Assembly: GCA_021234155.1 (NCBI GenBank)
Contig: JAJEKV010000005.1
Span: 16,414,089-16,478,088 of the forward strand
DNA: 64,000 nt
Direction of reading: 5' to 3'
Source of the DNA: Isoetes taiwanensis
Taxonomy: Eukaryota; Streptophyta; Lycopodiopsida; Isoetales; Isoetaceae
Shown here piece by piece: positions 54,536-64,000 of the stretch. A program made the translations under genes and the position numbers. The notes under the pieces were generated by a model that was given only the letters and a program-made list of their open reading frames with translations, had not been told where the DNA came from and ran no database searches. Every line of letters begins with the position of its first letter. Positions within the stretch are counted from its first letter, which is position 1.

Positions 54536-55700
54536 GGGGAAATAGGTAAGCTTAATCTGATGGCGAGGAAGTGTTGCATCTTGGAGCGACTCACAAAACC
54601 AGAAGAAGATAATTGATGTTGATGAGCATGTAGCCACAACTCACGGTAGCAGCGGGAAAAGGAAGCGACAAATCACACCAAAAAGTAAAAGGACCCCGGG
54701 ATCGCCAAGCACAAGTCCACAAGGGTTCACACTCCACGGCCAAGACATGGGAAAAAAGGTACATGCACGGATTTTGAATTGGCGGCATTAGAAGTCTTTG
54801 TAGACATTGGACAGCAAACTACCGGCAGTCTTCAAACTGCTACCGCATTTCGGCAAAAGACGGTGCTAGAGACACCAAAAGCATCTTTGAATCAATGGAG
54901 ATTCAAGTAATACCGATGGTGCCAACAATTATAGTATAGTTCCAAATTCTGCGGTGCCTCTACAAAGGCCTCCTCTATTCTTTGTTGCTGCGAGGGGGAA
55001 GGAAAGCGATGGCGAAGATGTCGGCAATCAGTTTAGAACCGTCGTTAAGCGGTGAACAAAGTTGACACGGTCAAGGGCCGGGAAGGTTGTGGAAGAAGAA
55101 AGTGAGGGTGAGTCAGAAAATGACCTTGATGAGGCGTCCCCATAGAAGTAGCATTTGGAAAGAAAAACATGGCTAATGTAATTTTGCCTTATGTATTTCG
55201 AGGCGGGCAAACCTTGATTTTGCAAGACAACCCTAAACCATCACCAAAAAGGTTTTGTTCAAACAATTAATATATTTGATCCCTGTTTTATTCCACTTTT
55301 AATGTGCAAATTTTGGTTTGGATTATTCAATCAACTTAGGCTTGTTTAAAAACTTGTGCAGAAAAAAAGAAGGCGCCAATGGTTATACTTAGTGAATCGA
55401 TGAAGAAGACAATACAGGATAAAGAAGTGCCAAAGACAAACTCTAACATACAAAAGGTGCACAGTATCCCTGTTACATTTGAGAATGTGTATTCTCTACA
55501 AATTTAGGTTGTTAATTGGAGGTCATCCTTGCATGCGAGGAGAACAAGGCAGTCGTGAATGAAGAAACCGAGGACAAAGGCAAAGCAAGGGTTACCGATA
55601 GGGAAACACCCATACATTGGGGGCGGGGAGATACCAATAAGGATGTATCGACTATGGCTATCAGCACTCTTCATCATCGGTAGCAAAGATAAAGCGAGTC
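54536..55700. other. transposon interior without clear domain
   Basis: Short coding-like pieces occur on the plus strand (Asp/Glu- and Ser-rich), but no domain is visible. 55228-55350 is AT-rich and could be an intron. Confidence 0.3.
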
Positions 55701-55709
55701 CGGCGAAGG

Positions 55710-56529
55710 TTGCAAAGATCTTTGTCCGGCATCTCGATAGCACTTCCCAGCAGAGTCCAGCACACATTGCAGCACAGACAAGCACGATGCAGCACACATC
55801 GACATTGGTTGCAAACACCCAAACGGAAGTTGATGGTGTTGGACGTAAATGGTGTATCGGGCAACCATATGCCAGAGGAGAATGAGCAGGGGAAAATCTT
55901 GCCTCCACCACAAACCAAGCATGTTGTAAAGAAAGCGCAAATAAGTACCTCATTTGCGCGGGGGTATCATGAGTTTGTGGAGTGGCACGCGCAGAGGTTT
56001 GATATTGCTATTTGGAGTGCTTCTCTACTTCGGAATACAAGGGATATGGTGGATGCATTGTTCCCTGATTTGCAGACCAGATTCATGAAGGTATATGGTC
56101 AAGAGCATTGCTATGCATGCGAGCATCCAAACAGAACCGAGAAAAGCAGATTTTTCAAGGAGTTGAAGGTTGTACTTGAGGATTTTCCTCAAAATCATGG
56201 TATGATTTTCTTGGTTGATGACGACCTACACAAAGGGTTTCTAAACTCACGCACACACAACCCTTCCCATTATGCCTTTCAAGGGGCAAGAAGAGGACAA
56301 CTTTTGCGAGAAGTTTGTGTGTCCAACTTTGGAATACTTGTCTTCTCATGATGCGAGGAAAGCGATCTCACAAAGGGTTGACATCAGCGATGCATGGTTG
56401 GAAGAGGAGGCGGTTGTAGTGCTGGATTCTTGCCTCAACAATTATCTTGTCTCGGCCTACTATATCCTCAATGCTCCATTAGAAGTACAATTGGCATTTC
56501 TTTGGGCACCCTTCTGGCGACCGGCATGA
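55710..56529 (+). pseudogene. FCP1/SCP-like HAD phosphatase domain carried by transposon
   Basis: The 55710-56351 frame has, from residue 40, KLMVLDVNG (HAD motif I, with DxN in place of the usual DxD), FARGYHEFVEWHAQRFDIAI then WSAS (motif II region), RFFKELKVVLEDFPQ, and MIFLVDDDLHKGF (motif III with its acidic pair). This is the order of the FCP1 homology domain of plant C-terminal-domain-phosphatase-like proteins. Several plant members also have DLNG in motif I. A one-base shift near 56275 passes the reading to the 56272-56529 frame, which ends AFLWAPFWRPA. HAD enzymes remove phosphate through an Asp nucleophile. Here the first Asp is kept and the second is Asn, so activity is uncertain. 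Why a transposon carries it is unknown; gene capture is the simplest reading. Confidence 0.65.
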
Positions 56530-56889
56530 CTCAAGACCGATGACTCATGAAGTAACCATTGTACACTACTTTTTTTGTAATATATATGTATGATTACTTT
56601 GTCTTATCTTCAGTATTGAGTGATCTTGAGTGATGTCTCTAATCTTGAGTGTACAATTTTACGTAATATATATCAAGCTTACTCTCAATACTACAAGCAT
56701 TGTTTCCAATACTAAAATACTCCAATCTGACAGTCCAATACTACATTGTCTCACAAGCATTGTCTCCAATACAATGATCAAAATTTGAGACAAGTACACA
56801 AGTAACTACTGATTTGTTACAATGATAAAACAACTAGGCCAAAGCATATTCAACCTTCATATGGCGGTCATCAAGGATCATCGGTGAAT
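56530..56889. other. AT-rich convergence region
   Basis: Noncoding, with repeated words (AGCATTGT, CCAATACTA, TTGAGTG). The plus- and minus-strand gene sets end toward each other here, so both 3' ends probably lie in it. Confidence 0.4.
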
Positions 56890-59800
56890 AGCTTTGTTCA
56901 AGGGAAAATCTGTTGGTGCGAGAATCGATTCATCTCAAACTTGATAGCTGATACGTGATGTATCTTTGGAAAGTCGGGGCCTTTGTCTTCAAGTAGCTCC
57001 CAACTACCATCCGGCCGGGCGACATAGTACAAACCAGCCAACACATGTTCATCCACATTGAAGGTCTTGACCCAAGGATATGCCTCGCTTAACACATTTG
57101 ACCACATAGAAATCGCATTCTCGATTTCCCTCCTCGGCTTCAAGCGACAAAGTTATCACCTTCCTCGTTTCCGGGATAGCCATTCTCCATCACCTTCAAA
57201 AATGCCTCATCGATTTAGGTCTTGGTACCTTCACCGGTAGACTTATCGGCTTTAGTGTAACATATTTCCAATTCTTTTATCGTGCTTGTTCACACAAGAT
57301 GACCGGTTCCTTTCAAGCGGTTACCCGCGAAACAACTTAAACCTCTATGAGCCACCCTTGTGCTTGATTTGGCCAAGTAATAATGGGATCTTTGTGTATT
57401 TGCTTGGTCCCTTCCACGGGCACGATCCGGTATGGTGCGTCTCATCAACATCATCCTTTCCATTACCCGAAGTACACGCAGGAGACAACAAGTATTGCAC
57501 CATCTATTGTATGACAAACATAATACAAGCACTACTCATCACATTACGGCAGTTCACATACATCACTTAAAGCAAATGAAAGCACTATTTAGCACATTCT
57601 GGCTAGTTCACGGTGCAGCTCTACTCAGCGAATACAGCCGGATGAAAGCATAATACCTTTTGATGTCCCCGTTGTTGGTACCTTCATTCCAACGAGTTCG
57701 CGAATTCACATGCATCAGCTGCACCCTAAATCTCACCCCATCATACTTGAGTACGCTCTCTAGTGAATGCCCTTTTAAGGGCCCTTGCCCATCGTGCTCT
57801 CCCTTACCATGGGCGGTCCCAAAGAAATTCCATACTATTTCCTCCCCCTAGCTCATGGTGATATCTTGGTAGGAAATAGAATGGTAGAGCAGATTTGAAT
57901 TGGCTAGAACAACCATCGACCAAACTAGATGCCTGGAGAAATCTACACCATTTGATACAAGCCATGAATTGTGCTTTCTAAGGCAGTCTTTGCACAAAAG
58001 AGTGTCATGAAGCTTGTCATCACTCAAGTAAAAATGGGTTTCCTTCAATAGCTTTCGATCCCGGCCCGATGTCCATCCTATCGTGATGTGGGCGAGAATT
58101 GTTATCGGTCATTGTGCCAATCTTGGCTTTGAACCTCCTTTGTATTTTTATCTTTGTAATTCTTTGCAAAATCAATTCTGAAACAATGGTGCCATCTTGG
58201 ATATTGTCGGGCAACTCACGAATTGCATGGCACGCCATCTAGCCTGTAATTGTGTGGTACGAATATCTTCAATGTGGAACACAGATATGAAATGAAATCC
58301 TTCCTTTGCCGTTCTCTTGTAAGACAATCGAGGGTGGCTTTGGTCCTTTCTTTTGTTTCCCCTTGCCATTTGAGGTCTCGTCTTGTCTTTTGCGGCTTCG
58401 GTTGTGTCCCACCAGCTTCCTTGGATTTCTTACTTTTGTTTCCCTTCTTCTCAACTTGTGCTGCAGCTTCAGGCTGTGTCCCACCAGCTACCTTGGATTT
58501 CTTACTTTTGTTTCCCTTCTTGGTGGCATTGGCTCTTTTCTTTCTGCTGCCATCTGGCACCTCCTTGGCTTGTCTGCAACTCCCCGGCCTCTTCGTCTCC
58601 CTTTGGAATGCGTAACAAGGTCTGTAGCATAAAACAGAAGATTAGCGCAAGTTGAAAGCACAAAAGCAGTTTTCAGCGGATGACAGCACATATCAGCATG
58701 TTTCAGCATGCAATAAAGAGAGTATTACCTTTTCAAACGTCTTCCATTCAAGCAAGAACTCATGATTCTCTCTTTCTCTTGGACATATAGGAAGAGTTTT
58801 TATGCCACACGCCGACATATGCATCAAGCAGTCATGTTTATGCCATTCTTCACCCTCGCTCTTGTTGCAAACCACGACCCCTCGAGCTCCTTTGGTTGAG
58901 TCATACATATGTTGGCTGGCCAGACACGTCTCACCAGGTCCACAGACCTCGCAGGTGCACTTGCACTCTTCACCATGAAATCCAGTTTTCGCTGACCTTA
59001 ATGCATTCAGGGCTACCCTGGCATACTCCAACTTCATATGGTATATGCAACAACAGGTTTCCCTTTCTGATACTTTCTTTACATAAATAGGCTTCAACTT
59101 CTCGAAAGCCTTTAAGCAAACAGGGTGTTCAGGATGTGCCTTTTTGTATTGTTGAAATAGCTGCAGCTGAATGGTGGCCGTTGGTTAGAAATATTTATGC
59201 AATAATAGCAAAGAAAAATTTGTATGGAAACTTATACCTGTGTGACCTCCATAAGGTGCAAGGGATAAGAAATTCGGAAGCCTGACTCTCCAACAGTGTT
59301 CACAACATCTTTGCTTGCAAGCAGGGGTGAGAGAATCGCACCTCAGCCTCCTTTGGAAGCTAGACCACGGACCATTTCCAAGGACGGCTTCCGATTTTCT
59401 TAATGCAGCAGTTGCAATTGTTGACCTCATGCAACCTATCATAAGAAATATTGCACATTAATCAATGAACATATCCCATCCAGCATCACTCAGCAGATAC
59501 AAGCACTTAAAAGCACTTAAAAGCACGAAGAAGCACAGGCATGAAAGCAAGAATTAGATGCACCTAACAGCCCTGCCATAGTGGAATTGCATCTCGATTT
59601 TGTGGAAGAAGCCATCACCAGTGTCGAGGCTCTCCAAACATCATGGTTCCTTTGCCTCTTTGTGGCTGCCATTGTCTGTTTCAAGTTCTTGAGCAAAGAT
59701 TTGCCTTGCACTCCTTTGGATTTGGCAAAATTCCAGGTTCTGAGATTTCCATTTCGTGGTGATGAACCACCCTCTTCATCACATCGGCCTTGAGTTCGGG

Positions 59801-60101
59801 TGAATGCTTTTTGGTGAGCTTGTTGAAGTAATCAACTACAAGCTTGGCTATTTCTTGCCTGCGTCTCGTGCTCATAACCTCCCGTTCAGCCGCTGCTTTC
59901 CTCATCTTATTCCGTAATCTGTATTCTCTCTTTCTCTCTGCATCCAATTTCTTGTAAATTGCGAGGAAATCTGGATCTTCACGCGATATTTCTGTGTTGC
60001 ATTGACATCCAACAAATGCGGAACAACGTATTGGAATTCATCGGTAGAAAGTCCAATGCTAAACGTGTGATTGCCTCCAGGCCGGTATCAGGGAGCGCCA
60101 T
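56890..60101 (-). pseudogene. multi-exon transposase on minus strand
   Basis: Starting at ATG 60101, pieces run leftward. DPDFLAIYKKLDAERKREYR (about 59990-59930) is followed by a basic helical exon. An exon ending at about 59238 reads ISYPLHLMEVTQ before a GTATAAG donor. A clean exon of about 58729-59160 has FQQYKKAHPEHP, CCCIYHMKLEYARVAL and a Cys cluster, and ends at a GTAATAC donor. A Lys-rich exon with two copies of KKGNKSKKSK and AGGTQP lies at 58619-58216. THFYLSDDKLHDTLL is at about 58040. IVWNFFGTAHGKGEHDG (about 57838-57788) is a catalytic-core-like block seen in a family of unclassified animal and plant transposases. FNVDEHVLAGLYYV is at about 57085-57044. Frame shifts break several exons. 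Assignment to the Sola superfamily is inference. Confidence 0.6.
58399..58530. repeat. direct repeat inside the Lys-rich transposase exon
   Basis: A block of about 55 bases (GTGTCCCACCAGCT..CTTGGA through TTTGTTTCCCTTCTT) occurs twice, giving two copies of the KKGNKSKKSK(V/E)AGGTQ peptide on the minus strand. Confidence 0.8.
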
Positions 60102-60384
60102 GAAATTCCTGAGAGAGGGAGAATTAGTGAATTAGAGGGAGAATTTTCGCGGGCCATGAGGTCGTGGTAGTTCTGGGCTCCAACGAATTTGCAACGTACT
60201 ACCACTCGCGCGAAAATCCAGCCAAAATCCAACAATCATTTTCCTAACGGTTCGTTGGTGAGGTGGACGTGCGAGTACATGAAGGGCGTCAAAAATATGA
60301 CGGGCAGTTACGCCCACCAGCACCCAAATTAAGCAAAAGCAGGGGTGCTTTAAGCGGGCTAAAACCCTGCTATAAGCATGCTAC

Positions 60385-60408
60385 AAGCATGCGTCCGGAC
60401 GCATGCTT
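60385..60408. repeat. 24-bp perfect palindrome next to right TIR
   Basis: The half-site AAGCATGCGTCC is followed directly by its reverse complement. It lies 4 bases inside the right inverted repeat; short related words (AAGCATGCTACAAGCATGC) precede it. It is absent from the left end, so the two ends are not symmetric. Confidence 0.9.
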
Positions 60409-60412
60409 TTGA

Positions 60413-60435
60413 TACCCACCAGCATACTTTCACCC
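60413..60435 (-). repeat. right terminal inverted repeat, 23 bp
   Basis: Exact reverse complement of 52914-52936, ending CTTTCACCC before the TCCT duplication at 60436-60439. Confidence 0.95.
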
Positions 60436-61375
60436 TCCTATGAACAATGGGTCGCAGGAGATCTGTAATCAATATGCGGATGACACTTTCCCTTTTCTGA
60501 GGGCAGATGAGCAGAATTTGCAGAATGCCATTTCCTTGTTGGATTCCTTTTCCCTAGCATCTGGTATTTTTGTGGGTTGGCAGAAGTGTACAGCACTATG
60601 GGCATTGGACTCTCCAGTTCCACCATGTGTAGCTACCTTTCCATGGAAGATCCTTCCCCATGGTAAAGCAACCAAGCTTCTCGGTATCCCTGTAGGTGTC
60701 CATATCTCATCAGGAGATGCGTGGGAGGAAGTGATTAAGGGCTTGGAAAAGCACCTCTTTTGGTGGTCCACATCGAAGCTTTCCATGGCAGGACGAATTG
60801 TTGTGGCTAAGTCAGTTTTAAGCAGCACCCATGTGTATATGGCCCGTTTATGTTGGCTCCACAGTTAAAGATACAACTTCTGCCGTCGAGTTGTCGGGAA
60901 CTTCATCTAGGGGGAACAGGAGGAGGGTCTTTCTTTGTCAAAGTCAGTTGGGAAAAGTGCATGTTGCCAAAGCATTTTGGCGGCCTTGGAATGATCAATT
61001 TTCTTTTTTTGAGCAAGGTGATGATTTCTAAGTTCATTTGGAGAATTTTTGAATAATGTGGATGAGTCCCCAGGGTTCCCGCCTTGTTTATCAGTCTTTG
61101 CAAATGTGCATTTCTTTTGGGTCTCGGTCTCTTAGGCCACTTTTCCCCTGGGCTCTGTTCTATCCACTGACGGCATACCCTAATGCATCTCCATTTCTTA
61201 GAGGATTGCTAGTTGCATGGGAGACTGTACAATCTCTGTTTCATTTTCACCATCTTGCGCACACTAGCACGACTGCAAGTTGTTGGTGGATTCCATTGGA
61301 TGGTGGTCCTCTGGTTGCTTCAGTCCACCCATTGACGCAGCGTCGATGGGAGCAAAGTAAAAGCGTATGATATCC
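60436..61375 (+). pseudogene. LINE ORF2 reverse transcriptase, C-terminal part
   Basis: The frame from 60440 to 60868 carries ICNQYADDTFPFL (catalytic YADD at 60473-60484), GIFVGWQKCTALWAL, HGKATKLLGIPVGV and LSMAGRIVVAKSVL. This is the usual order of the RT thumb and connection in plant L1 elements. It continues the RT cut at 52913. After 60868 the frame shifts twice (60831-61031 and 61056-61370), with FGGLGMINF-like sequence. Confidence 0.88.
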
Positions 61376-61499
61376 GATTGGTATAATAATCAAAGGCAGT
61401 TGTTGACATGGGAGGAGTTTAGAGCTAAGTTCTTTCTTTTAAGGTGGGATCGAGCTATTTGGCAGAAGGTGTCTTCAATTCTTCCTCCAATGGCACAAG

Positions 61500-62126
61500 T
61501 GGATGACCCCCCAGCCATGGGTAGTTCATGAGCATGTCAAAGCAGATAAGTTGGTGAATTCCATATACAAGGTCTTGCTTGATGCTGACGTCTTGCCTCC
61601 TTCGTCCAAGTGGCCTTTGGTGATTCCCAGGGATCGGCAGAAAGCAGTATGGAAATGGGTGTGGGATAAACTACTCCATCCCAAAGTATCTGTTTTATGG
61701 TTGCGCGTTAATATTCTGGTGCACAGATTTCGTCCATAGGTGTCTGCACTTTGTCCCTTATGTGCACAGAGGGACGAGACAATTGAGCATTGCTTCTTCC
61801 TATGTAGACATGTCAGACATGCTTGGTTGTGGCTTCAAAGCCTCTTTCATTGCAATTTGAATAGCCAGCAGGTGTTATTAGTAGTTTATCCAAGTAGTTG
61901 GGATAATTTGGCAAAAAGGGCGTTTCATTTGGCTTCTGCATGGATAATCTGGTCCATTTGGAAAAGAAGGAATCTTCTCATATTCAAAGGTCTTGCTTGT
62001 TCAGATGCACAGGTCCTTCTTGATGCCCAACAACGAATTGTCAAAGCATTCAGGTGCTCATCAATTGCTAATGAGGTGAAGAGCCGTATTTGGGAGCACT
62101 ATCTTCAGATTCATACTTACTTATGA
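61500..62126 (+). pseudogene. LINE ORF2 C-terminus with zf-RVT domain
   Basis: The frame 61503-61739 gives DRQKAVWKWVWDKLLHPKVS, and after a TAG in the same frame 61740-62126 gives LCPLCAQRDETIEHCFFLC then RHAWLWLQSL. The CPLC...ETxEHxxxxC pattern is the zinc-binding zf-RVT domain at the end of plant LINE polymerases. The reading ends at a TGA after HTYL. One in-frame stop is the only break seen in this 200-codon stretch. Confidence 0.8.
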
Positions 62127-62268
62127 TGAGTTTTTGCTTGCTCTTCATATTGTTTAGATGTTGTATTTGAATGGGGTGGTTTTGCTCTGGTGGACATTCT
62201 CTCCACTGAGTTATTAGTCCCCATTGTACTCTGTAACTTTCTCTGGATAATAAAGGCTCAAGTCCTTC

Positions 62269-62281
62269 AAAAAAAAAAAAA
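62269..62281 (+). other. LINE poly(A) tail
   Basis: An A run continues into the right target duplication (62282-62298). An AATAAAGG signal lies 20 bases upstream (about 62248). Confidence 0.9.
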
Positions 62282-62298
62282 AAAATTGCAAGACTTCA

Positions 62299-63596
62299 CA
62301 CCCACGATAACCATATATTAAAGGTACACAACTCTCAATACACTTGTCTATTTCTATTACGTGCTACTTGTCACCTTTTGAAATGGGCGATGGTGCATGT
62401 GAAGATCATTCAAAATTTCTATTAGGTAAGATAATCGCTACCATTGTGGCTAAAGAAAAAGCAGCATTCCAACATATAGCGGCAAGGGAGACAAATGCGG
62501 CATAGAAATGCGGCATAGAGAGGTCGGTATTTAAATGCAACAAAACTGACATTAAACAACACAAATTTGGCGTACCTCCTGGATTGACGAAGAGAACAGC
62601 TTCAGCTTTCATATGGCGACTAAGAACAAATTGCTGGAAGCTACAATGACGCCCTCATTTTATATTGCCAAGCATTTATTATAAGCAGGTACGTGGCTTC
62701 ATCTCACCGCCCCCATAAACTGGATACGTGGCTTCAGTTTACATAAACTGGATAGAGATGGATGCTTATGTCAACAGCGTAGCATGACTGATAACTGCTG
62801 GCAAAATTCTATAGACAGATAGATTAATATGTGATTTGACTAGAATATGATTTTCTGCACAAGGTAATCATCAACGTATAATATCTCTGGACAGGAAATA
62901 CTCCAGCAGATTAACCTCCATAACAAATGATAGCAGAATTTTTATGGAGAGAAAAAATTCTACCAGATTAGCTTCCATATACGTCTGTTGTATCCATCAC
63001 CATAATTGCTCGTCCAATCAATTTCCAATCTCAATGTCAAACTTATCAGACCCATCAATCATTTCTTTATTCATTTCTTTATCTCACATATGTTATTTTT
63101 TAATTTTTAACTTAGTTTGCTTTATCATCCTGTCACATTAAATACCTTGTCGATCCGCTCCATCCTGCCCAATTAATTCATGGCAAAAATCTGCCGCTGC
63201 AGTTCCTTTTTTGATCCGGCACATAACCCCAAATTCATTCTTTCATCCTCCAATCCTTCCGGCAGATCATGCCCCTGCTTTGGATCGTGTAACTATAACA
63301 TTTGCAACTCTGAATTACTCGCCAACGCCATGTATTTAGAAGGTGTAGCTTTCGGAAATGCTGGATTTCGTCCCAAAATTCTTCCATTCTTTCTTTACTT
63401 TTCTTTACTGATCGGACATTTTGTTTCTTGTCTTGTTTAATCAATGAAACCCATTTGTTCGAAGTCGTGATAGAAGCGAGGTCGGCACCGTAGAAAGAAG
63501 CGTAAACCGAAAAGAATTCAGCTCATGAATTTGTGGCAGGGTTAAGGCTACTTTAAACAAAACAGAACTTCAAATGGAGGGAACAATTTCGCCGTA
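62299..63596. other. gene-free stretch between LINE and PHD gene
   Basis: AT-rich with no supported frame. The part nearest 63596 may be 3' untranslated or downstream sequence of the PHD gene. The GGATACGTGGCTTCA words at 62690-62735 form a short direct repeat. Confidence 0.35.
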
Positions 63597-63740
63597 TTAA
63601 ACAGAAGAGGAGCGGATTTTGAAGGATCAAACAGATAGGAAGGTCGAATTGAAAGAGAATTCACCGGATTAAACAGAGAAGAGCGAATTATGAAGGATCG
63701 AACAGATGGGCAGGTTGAATTGGAACAGAATTGATTGGAT
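63597..63740. repeat. 2 x 72-bp direct repeat after the PHD gene
   Basis: Two imperfect copies (63597-63668 and 63669-63740) share TTAAACAGA, AGAGCG, GAAGGATC and ACAGAT blocks. They lie just past the stop codon of the minus-strand PHD gene, so probably in its 3' untranslated region. Confidence 0.7.
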
Positions 63741-63759
63741 GAATTAAACCTTGATCTGA

Positions 63760-63993
63760 TCAATTAAGCATGGCCTGGAAGAGGCTCTGGCCACAGAGAT
63801 GGCAAACAAATCGAACAGGGAAATGATCTAGATCAGAAATTCCTCCGCAACGGGTATGCTGCCAGATTTCGCACATATCACAAGAAATCATCCGTTCACC
63901 ATCGTCATCTTTAGTGCCACAAGGACAATCCACAATCCAATTCTGAATTTCGTCTTCAAATCTTAAATCGATGCATAAACCAATCCCAATCCC
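63760..63993 (-). CDS. PHD-finger protein, last exon (MS1/MMD1-like)
   Basis: The minus-strand frame runs from the right edge to a TGA at 63762-63760. It has CPCGTKDDDGERMISCDMCE, then WQHTRCGG and RFVCHLC, a full C4-H-C3 PHD finger. The DDDGERM(I/V)xCDxCExWQHTRC form is typical of the plant MALE STERILITY1 / MALE MEIOCYTE DEATH1 / At1g33420-like group, in which the PHD lies at the C-terminus, as here. PHD fingers read histone H3 lysine methylation, and the group acts in male reproductive development in flowering plants; the role here is not known. CTTGCAG at the edge is a good splice acceptor, so the coding exon begins at about 63993 and the rest of the gene lies beyond the window. Confidence 0.85.
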   Translation of the reverse strand, partial: GIGIGLCIDLRFEDEIQNWIVDCPCGTKDDDGERMISCDMCEIWQHTRCGGISDLDHFPVRFVCHLCGQSLFQAMLN

Positions 63994-64000
63994 CTGCAAG

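Larger units (their letters stand above)
52914..60435. mobile_element. 7.5-kb DNA transposon with 23-bp inverted repeats (Sola-like?)
   Basis: Perfect 23-bp terminal inverted repeats and a 4-bp TCCT duplication bound 7522 bases inserted in the LINE RT. The minus strand from 60101 to about 56890 encodes a multi-exon transposase. The plus strand from 53232 to 56529 carries other coding pieces including an FCP1/HAD-like domain, so two gene sets converge near 56,600. A 24-bp palindrome (60385-60408) lies next to the right repeat. A 4-bp duplication is known for Sola-type elements; with the transposase motif set this makes a Sola-like assignment plausible but not shown. Confidence 0.85.
48938..62281 (+). 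mobile_element. L1-type LINE, full length, interrupted
   Basis: The element starts GGGGGTCACTTG after the left target duplication. It has an ORF1 with a DUF4283-like domain (49860-50480) and an ORF2 with endonuclease (50960-51700), reverse transcriptase (51840-52913 and 60440-61370) and a zf-RVT-type C-terminus (61500-62126), and ends in poly(A) (62269-62281). Without the 7.5-kb insertion (52914-60435 plus one 4-bp duplication) it is about 5.8 kb, a normal length for a complete plant L1. ORF1 and ORF2 both have several frame breaks. Confidence 0.88.

Noticed and set aside
58250-58655. Plus-strand frames of 90-121 codons, Phe/Leu/Ser-rich
   Set aside because: They are antisense to the Lys-rich transposase exon. 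The runs of Phe and Leu are complements of Lys codons.

Overview
The window is repeat-dominated nuclear DNA of a land plant. The evidence is short GT-AG introns, chromodomain-bearing Ty3/gypsy elements, a plant-type LINE with a zf-RVT tail, a Helitron, a hAT relic, and at the right edge the last exon of a PHD-finger gene of the MALE STERILITY1/MMD1 type. I cannot name the species; a large-genome plant is an inference. The only ordinary host genes I can support are the PHD exon (63760-63993, minus), a decayed F-box-like gene (about 12000-13098, minus) and an unidentified coding fragment at the left edge.

Layout. 1-9040 is essentially gene-free, with short tandem repeats and three 24-bp palindromes (8235-8487). 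9040-10758 is a decayed chromovirus 3' half with a likely LTR. 12000-13098 holds the F-box relic and 13604-14886 a hAT transposase relic with one intron. 14890-20230 has nothing recognised. 20233-23230 is a broken LINE. 23277-41228 holds two tandem copies of one large Ty3/gypsy chromovirus in the order LTR - internal - shared LTR - truncated internal. 42500-42870 has three tRNA-like (SINE-type) units. 43315-48003 is a Helitron Rep-helicase gene on the minus strand with three breaks. 48938-62281 is an L1-type LINE with a 17-bp target duplication, interrupted by a 7.5-kb DNA transposon (52914-60435) with perfect 23-bp inverted repeats and a 4-bp target duplication.

The most unusual system is the tandem chromovirus. 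Between its primer-binding site and gag lie about 4 kb of accessory sequence arranged as two modules. Each module is a pair of about 60-70-nt imperfect palindromes, then a TATAAATAG box, then an open region. The first open region ends in a domain colinear with the histone H3 fold; the second encodes an uncharacterised charged protein. The element also has gag, RT, RNase H, integrase and a chromodomain-like tail. A retroelement carrying its own histone-fold gene behind its own promoter-like module is, to my knowledge, undescribed.

The 7.5-kb transposon is also notable. Its minus strand encodes a multi-exon transposase, while its plus strand carries an FCP1/HAD-phosphatase-like domain and a Cys/His cluster.

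Caution: the two chromovirus copies are identical over long AT-rich stretches but differ by many small indels in GC-rich stretches, often at CAG/CTG-like sites. Part of the frame breakage may therefore be consensus error at methylated cytosines rather than mutation.
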